Source: Microcoleus sp. AS-A8 (GTDB lineage: Bacteria > Cyanobacteriota > Cyanobacteriia > Cyanobacteriales > Coleofasciculaceae). Taken from it: 64,000 nucleotides of DNA. This document shows, in pieces, positions 47,205 through 55,698 of this stretch (its first letter is position 1; the number at the start of each line of letters is the position of its first letter). Both the position numbers and the translations under genes were made by a program. The notes beneath the pieces are model-generated. The model ran no database searches and was not told the DNA's origin. It saw only the letters and a program-made list of their open reading frames with translations. The stretch is from positions 62,001-126,000 of the forward strand of contig JAMPKV010000012.1 of NCBI GenBank assembly GCA_039962225.1, read 5' to 3'.

Positions 47205-47609
47205 ATTAAGCGCCTGCAACACCTCAGCTAATGAGTTAGCTTCTGCTGGCTTGAGTAAGTAGAAGTCGAGTCCTAACTCATAAGCACGGGGTAAATCGCG
47301 ATTGCCGTATGCTGTGAAAGCAATGATTGGTAACTCTTTGAAGAGTGGCTGTTGGCGTATCCACTTGAGCAGATCTAGACCGGACATTCCCGGCAGTCTC
47401 AGATCTAGGATGAGCAAGACAGGTAGAGGGTATTGGGCGCGATCGCTATAAGGTTCCTTTCCCTCAAGATAGAAAACTGCTTCCTGTCCAGTTTCGACAA
47501 CCTGAAGCACAAATTCTGACCCCAATTGCCGAAACGCCCGTTCTAGGGAAAACAGGTCAGAGCGCTCATCTTCAACCACTAAAACTGTCTTTGGCTGTAG
47601 TTGTTTCAC
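47190..47609 (-). CDS. single-domain response regulator (receiver), second of a pair
   Basis: A 139-residue stand-alone receiver starting with GTG (MKQLQPKTVLVVEDERSD). Acidic pocket Glu-Asp at VVEDE, phospho-acceptor Asp in LLILDLRLPGMSGLDLL, Thr in IIAFTAYG and Lys in YLLKPAE are all present. The insert YLEGKEPYSDRAQYPLPVLL after the second strand is typical of Rcp1-type regulators that pair with phytochrome-like kinases. It lies 50 bases behind a paralogous receiver gene and the kinase. Confidence 0.9.
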   Translation of the reverse strand: MKQLQPKTVLVVEDERSDLFSLERAFRQLGSEFVLQVVETGQEAVFYLEGKEPYSDRAQYPLPVLLILDLRLPGMSGLDLLKWIRQQPLFKELPIIAFTAYGNRDLPRAYELGLDFYLLKPAEANSLAEVLQALNLLER

Positions 47610-47659
47610 CTCTACTATTCCCTTTTATTCTTCCACAGAGGAAAGATCTTAATTCATTC

Positions 47660-48103
47660 CTATCCGAGTGAACGATTAAAAGAAAGCCAATAGAGTCCAA
47701 CTACCCGTACCATTTCTAGTAGAGCATCAGGAGCGGGCGGCTTAGTCAAGTAAGAATTCGCTCCCAGTGCGTAGGCACGCTCAATATCAACCGGCTGGTC
47801 GGAAGACGTTAGAACCACAACTGGCAGATGTTTGATAGTAGACTCATTCCTCAGCCAGCTAAGCACTTCAAAGCCAGAGCGTCGCGGCAGTTTGAGGTCG
47901 AGCAGCATCAACACTGGCAGTGGATAGCGATCGCGGTCTTGATAGGGTTCCTCTCCATTCAGGTAGTAAATTGCTTTTTCTCCATCGGTGACAACCTCTA
48001 GAGAACTGTCTAAGTTGGATTTGCGGAATGCCCGTTGAATTCTAAACACATCTCCCGGATCGTCTTCCACCAGCAAAATCGTCGAACTGTAACAACTGTT
48101 CAT
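47660..48103 (-). CDS. single-domain response regulator (Rcp1-like), first of a pair
   Basis: A 147-residue receiver (MNSCYSSTILLVEDDPGDVF). The ATG at 48103 is chosen because it overlaps the kinase stop codon (ATGA) and has AGGAG just upstream. It has LVEDDPGD, YLNGEEPYQDRDRYPLPVLM, LLDLKLPRRSGFEVL, VVLTSS and YLTKP. The ATGA overlap implies coupling to the kinase at 48100, so it is probably its direct phosphate acceptor. It resembles the regulator at 47190 closely enough to be a local duplicate. Confidence 0.92.
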   Translation of the reverse strand: MNSCYSSTILLVEDDPGDVFRIQRAFRKSNLDSSLEVVTDGEKAIYYLNGEEPYQDRDRYPLPVLMLLDLKLPRRSGFEVLSWLRNESTIKHLPVVVLTSSDQPVDIERAYALGANSYLTKPPAPDALLEMVRVVGLYWLSFNRSLG

Positions 48104-51100
48104 CTCACTCCTTGCAACTCCACCCAAAATCGACTGCCTCTTCCTGGTGTTGACTCTACACCAGTCTGGCCACCCAACCGTTCTGCTCCTTTTCGCACAA
48201 TGGCTAATCCAATCCCCGTCCCTGGATAAGCCTCCCTGCCATGCAACCGCTCGAAGACGCCAAATATTTGCTCCTGGTATTGTGGTTCAATGCCAATGCC
48301 GTTGTCTTCAATCCACAGACGCACCCAGTTGTCCTGCTCTTGAGTCCAAACCCGGATTTGCGGTTGGACTCCCGGAACCACAAACTTCATGCCGTTCGAC
48401 AGCAGGTTAACAACCATTTGCACCAGGATAGGACGATGCCCCATCACGTTAGGCAAAGGTTCTGTAACGGTGATTTCGGCTTGGCGATCGCGTAACTCTG
48501 ATTGCAGTTGCGCTTGGGCTTCTGCCACAATCTGTGTCAAACGAACCGACGTAAGCCTGATTTGCTCACGGCTGAGGCGGCTGTATGCCAGCAGATCTTG
48601 AACGAGTTCGTTCATGCGATCGGTGCCCTCAAAAATATACTGAATATACTCCTGCGCTGTTTCGTCCAATCGATCGCCATAATCCTCAACTAAGGCTTGA
48701 GCAAACCCTTGAATTCCCCGTAGCGGTGCCCGCAGGTCATGAGCCACCGTATAGGAGAACGCTTCTAATTCCTTATTGGCTTCTTGCAGTTGGGCAGTGC
48801 GTTCCTCAACCCGCTGTTCTAGCGTGGCGTTGAGTTGTCTGACTTGTGCCTCTGCTTGCTTGCGATCGCTAATATCCAAAAAGGCAGCCACGCAACCTCT
48901 AGACTTGCCTGCTTCATCAAACAACGGCGCAGCATATTCCAACAAGGTCACCACTTTGCCATCATCGCGAACGACATCAACCTCCAAATCCAACACCTCA
49001 ACTCCGTGAGCAACGGCATACTGCATGGGTAGCTCCTCTGGGGATAGTTCTCGACCGTCAGTGTAAACTTTGAAACTGCTTGGCTTTTCCTGATTCGGCG
49101 CACTGAGCGAGGCATTTTCTGTCGAGGGAATCCCCAATTGCCTTGCAAAAGCGGGGTTGACGCGAATGTTTTTGCATTCTGGATCGGTAGCAATGCCAAT
49201 ACCAATCGGGATGACTTCCAGCAGCGTTTGAGATTCTGTCAGTTGGCGCTGGAGTTCTCGGTTCAAGTCAAGAATCGCTTCCTCTGCGCGTTTGCGCTCT
49301 CGAATGTCACGGGCAACGGTAGCAATACTCAACGGCTGACCGGTTTGGCGATCGCGGTTTACAAAGGCAATCTGATGAACGGGGATTAACTGTCCAGTTT
49401 GGAAGTGACGCATCAGTGATTCTCCCTCCCAAAATCCCTGCTCGATCATGGTGTGAAGGATGTTATGTTGCATGTCATCCTCATACTCAGGGGGATGAAA
49501 ATCCCTTCCCCGCAGGTGGTTCACTGGTGCTGTCGGTTCTAGCCCAACCATTGAGCGACCGGCTAAGTTGAGGTAAATCAACTGCCCATCCAGGTTGGCT
49601 GTGCCAATAAAGTCAGGGCTATTTTCGACAATGGAAGCTAATCGATGCTGCTCTTGTTCAACCAACCGCTGCTCTGTCACATCGATCGCCGTCGTAATCA
49701 CTAGACATCTGCCGTCAGGTAGCTTACCGAGGGGCGCGGAGTAAAAATCCCAGAGGCGCTTTTCACCTGTGCGAGTTGTGAGCGCGTATTCTCCCTCAAA
49801 GACACGGTGTTCAAAATGGTATAGGCGCTTAACATCTGCCTGAACCAACGAGCTTTGGCTACCATAAGCTTTTTCCGTCCATTCTGCGATCGTGCGAAGT
49901 TCTTCAGGGCGGTATCCAGTAATGTCTGTCCAGGCATGATTCACCTGCACAACCTCTCCGTCCTCAGCATGGAGCATTATGGGCAGGGGCGCATCCAGAA
50001 TGGCACGTCGGAACCGTTCTTCAGTTTGTCGGAGTGCGGCTTCGGCTTGTTTGCGTTCGGTAATATCAAATATATTGACAATCCGGTACAGCGCATTGCC
50101 TTGCTCATCTGTGACTATCGTTACGTCGATAAATACCGGAAACACGGTTCCATCTTTACGGACATGGCTCGACTCATAGGTAAGGTGTCCAGCTTCGTTA
50201 AGCTGTTGTATAAAAGCGATAGTCTCTGTATGGCACTCAGACGGATACAAATCCAGGATGGGCTTGCCCAATAATTCCTCGACGGTATAACCATGCATAT
50301 GAGCAAACGCAGGATTTACCCTGTCGAACATGGTTCCCCTACTAATGGCTAAACCGTGTTCTGCAAATTGAAAAATGTCTTTGTATTTCTGTAAATCTAC
50401 TTCGGCTTGCTTGCGTTCGGTGATATCGCGATTGACTTCTAAAAATCCGGTTGGTATTCCCTGTTCGTTGCGAATCAACACTTGACGGCTCTCGACGATA
50501 ATTTGCTGACCCTCTTTGCAAGCGTGGGTCAACTCACCCTGCCAGCGTTCCTGCTGCAAAAGAATTTTGTCGAAATCAACCCATGGCTCTGGAAACTGGG
50601 TGTGCAAAAAGCTGTGAGTCACATGACCGATCGCTTCTTCTCGCATCCAGCCATACATCTCTTCTGCACCCCGGTTCCAGTAAGTAATCGCTCCTTGCTC
50701 ATCCCGGACAATAATTGCCTCGTATGTCAACTCCAGCAGGTCAGCCTGTCTCTGCAAGGTGGTTGCCTGTTGCTCTAGCTGTTGCTCTGCTTGCTTACGA
50801 GCCGTCACGTCCCGCGCAACGGAATACAGCAAACCATTTTCAGGACTCGCAACCGATGCCCAGGAAAGCCACTTGTATGACCCATCTTTACAACGGTAGC
50901 GATTTTCAAAGTTGACTGCGGGCGTACGACGCGCATGTCTTTCAGCCTCTACACTCGTTCTCGCCCGGTCTTCGGGGTGAACAAAGCTGACAAACGGTTG
51001 AGCCATGAGTTCTGCCTGAGTATAGCCAAGGATTCTTTCCCAGGCTGGATTGAGCTGTTTGAAGTAGCCATCGACCCCGGCAATGCACAGCATATCGAGG

Positions 51101-52488
51101 GAAAGGGTAAAGAAGCGATCGCGCTCCTCTTGCGCCTGTTTTTTCTCCGTATTGTCGAAGAGAATGCCAATAAAGCGCACGGCTTGACCGACCTCATTGT
51201 AGAAGAAACGCCCAAACACTCTCAGCCAAACCACCTGACCGTTATCTGCTCGGATAATGCGATGCTCTGGACAAAAGAGTGTTTGTTCGCGTTGGGCGCG
51301 TTCCATTGCCTGCATAACTCGCGTCAAGTCATCCGAATGAACCCGACTTCGCCACATCTCTATCGTTGCCTCGCCACTGGCGACAGGTTCATAGCCCATC
51401 AATTTGAAATGCTGGGCTGACCATAATAGCTTGTCTGTTTGCAGATCCAAATCCCAAGTCGCCATGCCAGCCCCTTCGATCGCTAGGCTCAAACGTTCTT
51501 CGCTTTGCGTAAGGCGATTGTCGGTTTCCCTCAGTTCGGTGGTGCGCTGCCCAATCCTGGCTTCTAGCTCATCATTGGCTTGCTGTAGAGCTTTAACAGC
51601 CGATTGCCGTTGCAAATCGATGCGATGCAACTGTTGAGCATTCCAGAGAATCAATCCAGCGAAGATGCTAATGTACAATACAATCAGTATGGACATGCCA
51701 AACGCTGGCTGAACTAAACCCATGCGCTCACTCGTAATCCGGAGCCATCCCAAAATCAAGGGAATAGCGATCGCCGCAGGTAGAAGGCGACGAGCAATAA
51801 CGCCTCCAGCACTGTCTGCCGTCATCACCCGCACTAACCCATGATGCGGATGAGCCAACAAAATACCGACGCTTAACACGACAAAGCAGAGCGCTGTATG
51901 TACTGCCATGTGGGTATAAACAATGAAACCAAGAATGGCTTGAACTTGGTAAAGATAAGCAATGAGTACCTGTACTGCACTGAGACTGGTCAAAACAGAT
52001 AAGACTTCAACCCAACGAATTAGAGCTGTAGTCACCTGTCGTGTCTTTGCTCCACTCAGCCATAAAGCAATACCAATCCAAGTGAAGCACACAGCCGTAA
52101 GCGGAGACATCCGACCAGGACTCAACGTGTTAATTGGCTGCGGATCATCGGTAGCCAGCAATTGATCAATGCCAAGATTCCACCCCAAAACGTACTCAAC
52201 CAGCGTTGCTAAGCAAATCGCAATCACAAAAAGGCTGCATAGCCGTCCCGCTAAACGCTGTTTGGAGGAAGGCTCTATTAACAGAAATAGGGATGTTCCA
52301 GACAGAACAAAGCCCAATGCCGTGTTCGCCTTCATGGTGGCTAAACCGGGCAGCACGCTCTTGAGAATGTCAATGTCCAGAATCCAGCCGATCAGTACTA
52401 GACAGCCAATGCTAACCACAAAGGCAGCCGCCACTTTAGCAACCCTTTGTAAGGAGGGCATAGTTGAGGGACTAACTAAATGATTCAT
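48100..52488 (-). CDS. membrane histidine kinase with seven PAS domains
   Basis: A protein of about 1462 residues. The start is ATG at 52488 (GGAAGG 4 bases upstream); a GTG one codon earlier is possible. Residues 1-290 hold about eight hydrophobic helices, a membrane sensor of unknown type. After a coiled coil come seven successive PAS domains (about 330-1200), most ending in the DxTExK/DITERKQ motif. HisKA reads FSYTVAHDLRAPLRG (His near 1255), as in phytochrome-like kinases; HATPase has MVVNLLSNGMKF, DNGIGI and GTGIGLAIV. Output is presumably via the two adjoining receivers. The gene overlaps the upstream ribbon-helix-helix gene by 17 bases, so all four form one operon. Confidence 0.93.
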   Translation of the reverse strand: MNHLVSPSTMPSLQRVAKVAAAFVVSIGCLVLIGWILDIDILKSVLPGLATMKANTALGFVLSGTSLFLLIEPSSKQRLAGRLCSLFVIAICLATLVEYVLGWNLGIDQLLATDDPQPINTLSPGRMSPLTAVCFTWIGIALWLSGAKTRQVTTALIRWVEVLSVLTSLSAVQVLIAYLYQVQAILGFIVYTHMAVHTALCFVVLSVGILLAHPHHGLVRVMTADSAGGVIARRLLPAAIAIPLILGWLRITSERMGLVQPAFGMSILIVLYISIFAGLILWNAQQLHRIDLQRQSAVKALQQANDELEARIGQRTTELRETDNRLTQSEERLSLAIEGAGMATWDLDLQTDKLLWSAQHFKLMGYEPVASGEATIEMWRSRVHSDDLTRVMQAMERAQREQTLFCPEHRIIRADNGQVVWLRVFGRFFYNEVGQAVRFIGILFDNTEKKQAQEERDRFFTLSLDMLCIAGVDGYFKQLNPAWERILGYTQAELMAQPFVSFVHPEDRARTSVEAERHARRTPAVNFENRYRCKDGSYKWLSWASVASPENGLLYSVARDVTARKQAEQQLEQQATTLQRQADLLELTYEAIIVRDEQGAITYWNRGAEEMYGWMREEAIGHVTHSFLHTQFPEPWVDFDKILLQQERWQGELTHACKEGQQIIVESRQVLIRNEQGIPTGFLEVNRDITERKQAEVDLQKYKDIFQFAEHGLAISRGTMFDRVNPAFAHMHGYTVEELLGKPILDLYPSECHTETIAFIQQLNEAGHLTYESSHVRKDGTVFPVFIDVTIVTDEQGNALYRIVNIFDITERKQAEAALRQTEERFRRAILDAPLPIMLHAEDGEVVQVNHAWTDITGYRPEELRTIAEWTEKAYGSQSSLVQADVKRLYHFEHRVFEGEYALTTRTGEKRLWDFYSAPLGKLPDGRCLVITTAIDVTEQRLVEQEQHRLASIVENSPDFIGTANLDGQLIYLNLAGRSMVGLEPTAPVNHLRGRDFHPPEYEDDMQHNILHTMIEQGFWEGESLMRHFQTGQLIPVHQIAFVNRDRQTGQPLSIATVARDIRERKRAEEAILDLNRELQRQLTESQTLLEVIPIGIGIATDPECKNIRVNPAFARQLGIPSTENASLSAPNQEKPSSFKVYTDGRELSPEELPMQYAVAHGVEVLDLEVDVVRDDGKVVTLLEYAAPLFDEAGKSRGCVAAFLDISDRKQAEAQVRQLNATLEQRVEERTAQLQEANKELEAFSYTVAHDLRAPLRGIQGFAQALVEDYGDRLDETAQEYIQYIFEGTDRMNELVQDLLAYSRLSREQIRLTSVRLTQIVAEAQAQLQSELRDRQAEITVTEPLPNVMGHRPILVQMVVNLLSNGMKFVVPGVQPQIRVWTQEQDNWVRLWIEDNGIGIEPQYQEQIFGVFERLHGREAYPGTGIGLAIVRKGAERLGGQTGVESTPGRGSRFWVELQGVR

Positions 52489-52732
52489 CACGCCTTCCTG
52501 CCTTTGCTGGAAATGCTTTTGAACAGGCTCTACTCGTACCTGTTGGGATAAGTTGAACCTTACCCCGACCTAACAGTTCGAGAAAAGCCGATCGCCCCTT
52601 AACGCCATAGCATTGAGCTAATGCATCCAATCCCGCGATCGCTTTTGGGGTCAGACTGATGGAAACCTGTTGCTTTGGCTCCTCAAAATACCGCGCCAGC
52701 TTCCCAGACCGATCTCGTTGATAATTCGCCAT
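52472..52732 (-). CDS. ribbon-helix-helix-like small regulator
   Basis: An 86-residue basic protein. QQVSISLTPKAIAGLDALAQ, then CYGVKGRSAFLELLGRGKV, fits a strand-helix-helix (CopG/MetJ-like) DNA-binding fold with a strand of alternating polar residues. The C-terminal tail is basic and probably flexible. It is the first gene of a four-gene signalling operon: its end overlaps the histidine kinase gene. A perfect palindrome (52755-52770) lies 22 bases before its ATG, in the right place for an autoregulatory operator. It could alternatively be an antitoxin that lost its toxin. Confidence 0.7.
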   Translation of the reverse strand: MANYQRDRSGKLARYFEEPKQQVSISLTPKAIAGLDALAQCYGVKGRSAFLELLGRGKVQLIPTGTSRACSKAFPAKAGRRDESFS

Positions 52733-52754
52733 GACCCCGCTGTTCTCTTGATCG

Positions 52755-52770
52755 CCTTATATATATAAGG
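52755..52770. promoter_or_regulatory. 16-bp perfect palindrome, candidate operator
   Basis: CCTTATATATATAAGG is perfectly self-complementary. It lies 22 bases upstream of the ribbon-helix-helix gene and 105 bases from the divergent RNA ligase start. Ribbon-helix-helix dimers bind such short inverted repeats. The central TATATA could also be part of a promoter. Confidence 0.45.
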
Positions 52771-52875
52771 TTAAGAAACTCTACTTGAAAGGCATCTCCC
52801 ATTGGGCTTGAACAGAATGCTCAACTCTGACGGTCAATCGAGAAACGCTATATATTAACAAAAAATTATTAATTC

Positions 52876-53970
52876 ATGAATATGGGAAAAGGTAACAGCA
52901 CTGACTGGACGTATGTGAGTTATGAAAAAATATCAGAAAATTTGAATAAATGGCATCTTACAGAATCCGATTATCGAGTCTTCAAAAAAAACAATTGGGT
53001 CGTAACCGAAAAAATCCATGGCGCTAATTTTGGCATAGTCACCGATGGCTCAGAGGTTCGTTTTGCCAAACGAAAAGAATTTTTACAGCCAGAAGAAGAT
53101 TTCTTTGATTATAAATCTTTGAAAGCTCAATTAGTTGAGCAAGCCAAGAAAATATTCAATATTTTGCAAGCAGAACGAAATGACTTACTAAAACTGTTTA
53201 TATACGGTGAATTATTTGGGGGAGAATATCCTCATCCAGAGGTTCCTTCTATTCCTCATATCCAGGCCGTTCAAACAGGTATTTTTTACTGTCCGACAAT
53301 CGAATACTGTGCCTTTGATATGGCGGTTGAAAGGATCGGTAATGGGTTAACACGAGATTACCTAAATTATGACAAAGCGCTAAGCCTATTTCAGCAAGTC
53401 GGCATGATCGGCGCTGAACCATTATTCATCGGTAAATATGAGGACGCCTTGGCATATAGTCCAGAATTTGATTCTACTATCCCGGCTTTATTAAATTTAC
53501 CGAAGTTGTCGTTCAGAAATCCGGCAGAAGGGATTGTGATTAAACCCGTTAAGTTAATTCATGTAGAAACTCCTAAGGGGAAAGTTAGACCGATTTTGAA
53601 GATAAAGATTCCAGAATTTGCTGAAGATAGGCGATTTCATCAGGCAACAAAATGGAATTCTCAAAAATTTAGTCCTCTTCCAACTCCAACTCAAGGATTG
53701 AGTATTGAAGAGGAGTTGAGTCAGGAAATGCTAGCGCTAGTTACAAAAAAACGATTAAGTAATGTTATCTCGAAAATTGGGAGAGTATCAGGAAGCGATG
53801 AAGGAAGAAAGCCGCAAATTGTTCAATTATTGATGCAGGATATTTTAGAACTATTTAATGAAGAGTGGGAAAGCATTTTCAGTGCTTTATCGGGTGAGAG
53901 TCAGCAAATTCTGATGGAACAGTTGCATCAGGAATCTCAGAAGTTGGTTGAGGTTTACTTGAGTCAGTAG
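52876..53970 (+). CDS. RNA ligase, Rnl2-like family
   Basis: A 364-residue nucleotidyltransferase-type ligase that would seal nicks in RNA with ATP. Motif I is VVTEKIHGANFG with the AMP-accepting Lys46 (KxHG form), motif III IYGELFGG (109-116), motif IV EGIVIKP (219-225) and motif V LKIKIPEF with Lys242 and Lys244. This set, with the KIHG and GELFGG forms, is that of T4 Rnl2 and the RNA-editing ligases (RNA_ligase family), not DNA ligase. The C-terminal 110 residues are helical. No polynucleotide kinase or methyltransferase partner is next to it. Composition is AT-rich compared with neighbours. The ATG at 52876 is followed by a second at the third codon. Confidence 0.9.
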   Translation: MNMGKGNSTDWTYVSYEKISENLNKWHLTESDYRVFKKNNWVVTEKIHGANFGIVTDGSEVRFAKRKEFLQPEEDFFDYKSLKAQLVEQAKKIFNILQAERNDLLKLFIYGELFGGEYPHPEVPSIPHIQAVQTGIFYCPTIEYCAFDMAVERIGNGLTRDYLNYDKALSLFQQVGMIGAEPLFIGKYEDALAYSPEFDSTIPALLNLPKLSFRNPAEGIVIKPVKLIHVETPKGKVRPILKIKIPEFAEDRRFHQATKWNSQKFSPLPTPTQGLSIEEELSQEMLALVTKKRLSNVISKIGRVSGSDEGRKPQIVQLLMQDILELFNEEWESIFSALSGESQQILMEQLHQESQKLVEVYLSQ

Positions 53971-54347
53971 ATGCGATCGCGCTGCCACTCCTCTTGAAGA
54001 ATCACGCTTTGGCTTTGTGATGTTGGGATGCGATCGCCACCAGCGCTACTTTGTCAACAAAACTTGACTGACATCTTGCACTATTCTCAACAAGACCTGA
54101 AAAATCGGGTTTCTCAACGAATAATCAAGGTTTGCAGGTTGCAACAATCGCAATAAACCCAGTTTTTAGCGCTAGTGCAAGATATGAGTTGACATACCTA
54201 GATGGAGAGTCCATTATTCCCTGCCAGGGGGTTATTACTGAACTCTCCAGTGAGCTCATGCCGACAATTTGAGTAATTTTATAGAGGAAATAGCCAGCTA
54301 TATAGAGAAGAATTTGGACAACACCTGAAAAAAATAGACGAAACAAG
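53971..54347. other. intergenic region before the paralogue-TPR cluster
   Basis: About 375 bases. It has two HIP1-like octamers near 53973 and 54030 and the remains of small repeats (cgggtttct near 54107). A reverse-strand frame across 54125-54346 begins with TTG, has no ribosome site and is not supported. The promoter of the downstream operon should lie in its last 150 bases; I could not define it. Confidence 0.4.
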
Positions 54348-55616
54348 ATGAAGGTTAGTACTGACGATCAGAATCAGGAAGGTATACCCACCGACTCGAT
54401 AGGGAAGGATGAACAGGATAGTATAGGCGGAATCACGGTATCGTCTCAGCTACCTGAGAACACTAACCAGCAGCAATCTGCTGACAAACAAAGCACTGAT
54501 GTTGAGCAAATATCTCGGCCACAGGAAACTAACGCCAAAGCTACCTATGGCGAGAAAACAGATAGAATCCAAGCCTGGGTTCAATTTATCAGAACACTAG
54601 CCCCTTTTATCTGGGCGAGCGTGATTCTGGTTGTGATTATTCCCCTTGTCGGTCAACTATTTATAGCCAAAGCCTTTTCAACTAAAAGTATTACTACAGA
54701 GACTAAGCACCCGGTAGAAGTCGTTGAACAGCGTCAAGTTGACTGGAGCAAAGTTAATGAAGCCATGAAACTGTCGCTTGATAATGCCTATAACAGTGCC
54801 GAGGATTATGCCTCTAAAGAACTCGATCTCTGGGTTGATGAATTAATGGGTAGAGTTGATAGTAGCTTTTTAGATTGGTATTTCGGCTACTTCAATCAGA
54901 AGCAGATCGAGTACAAGAGTCTTTTTGTTCAACTCACATCAGGTGCGAGTCGTTTATTAAATCCCAATAATCCAACCCCAGCCGAAAAAGTTGCTGAAGT
55001 CATTACTGAAGATTTTCAGAAAGAATTTGCTAAACGGGTACTCCTACCACAAACGTCCCAACTCAGACTAGAACGCATAACCCAACAAGCTGTTAAGCAC
55101 TACCTCGATGAGTTAAAGGAGAACATCAACAGTATTCCAGTACGTTACAACCTACCCCAGGCAGATTGGGAGCGCTATCTCAATGAGATTGCCATCACCA
55201 TTAATGATACTGAAGGTAAAATCTCGAATCTTTCTTTGAAGGTGTTGGCTGGTGGTGGTAGCTATTTAGCTCTAAAACCTTTAGTTGCTCCGCTTGTCTT
55301 AAAAGTTGGTAGTAAGGTTGTTACTAAACTGGCTAGTAAGGCTGGCGCAAAAGTTGCTACAAAGACGGGTGCAGTTCTGGCTGGTAAGTTAGGGGCAGCG
55401 ATTTTAGATTCTACGGTTGGTGTGGGCATCATTCTTTGGGATGTCTGGGACACTAACCACACAGCTCATGTGGAAAAGCCAATTTTGCATGACAATCTTG
55501 CCGCTTACTTGCAAGAAGTAAAATTTTCCCTTCTCAACAACCGTGAGAACGGAATTATGACCGTAATTGACCAAATACAAAATAAGATTGTGCCAAATCT
55601 CAATAAGTTCATGTAA
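54348..55616 (+). CDS. unrecognised membrane protein, paralogue A of a tandem pair
   Basis: A 422-residue protein. Residues 1-80 are polar and probably disordered (Gln/Asn/Asp-rich); 84-106 form one transmembrane helix (IWASVILVVIIPLVGQLFIA). The large C-terminal domain contains ELDLWVDELMGRVDSSFLDW, YFGYFNQKQIEY, the segment LPQADWERYLNEI, then an Ala/Gly/Lys-rich amphipathic stretch (VVTKLASKAGAKVATKTGAV) and VGVGIILWDVWDT. The Ala/Gly part has the pattern of glycine-zipper or membrane-inserting helices. Paralogue B (55699) aligns along this whole C-terminal domain. I recall similar unnamed proteins in other bacteria but no function. It is probably the first gene of a three-gene operon. Confidence 0.75.
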   Translation: MKVSTDDQNQEGIPTDSIGKDEQDSIGGITVSSQLPENTNQQQSADKQSTDVEQISRPQETNAKATYGEKTDRIQAWVQFIRTLAPFIWASVILVVIIPLVGQLFIAKAFSTKSITTETKHPVEVVEQRQVDWSKVNEAMKLSLDNAYNSAEDYASKELDLWVDELMGRVDSSFLDWYFGYFNQKQIEYKSLFVQLTSGASRLLNPNNPTPAEKVAEVITEDFQKEFAKRVLLPQTSQLRLERITQQAVKHYLDELKENINSIPVRYNLPQADWERYLNEIAITINDTEGKISNLSLKVLAGGGSYLALKPLVAPLVLKVGSKVVTKLASKAGAKVATKTGAVLAGKLGAAILDSTVGVGIILWDVWDTNHTAHVEKPILHDNLAAYLQEVKFSLLNNRENGIMTVIDQIQNKIVPNLNKFM

Positions 55617-55698
55617 TTAAGAGATTGATGGGGAGATACCCGATTAACACTCTCCCCATTCCCTTATCGATCATCAAATTAGTGACAAGGAAAATAAC

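Noticed and set aside
54125-54346. A reverse-strand 73-codon frame with hydrophobic stretches.
   Set aside because: It starts with TTG without a ribosome site, lies back to back within one base of a better gene and contains repeat remnants; its hydrophobicity comes from AT-rich DNA.
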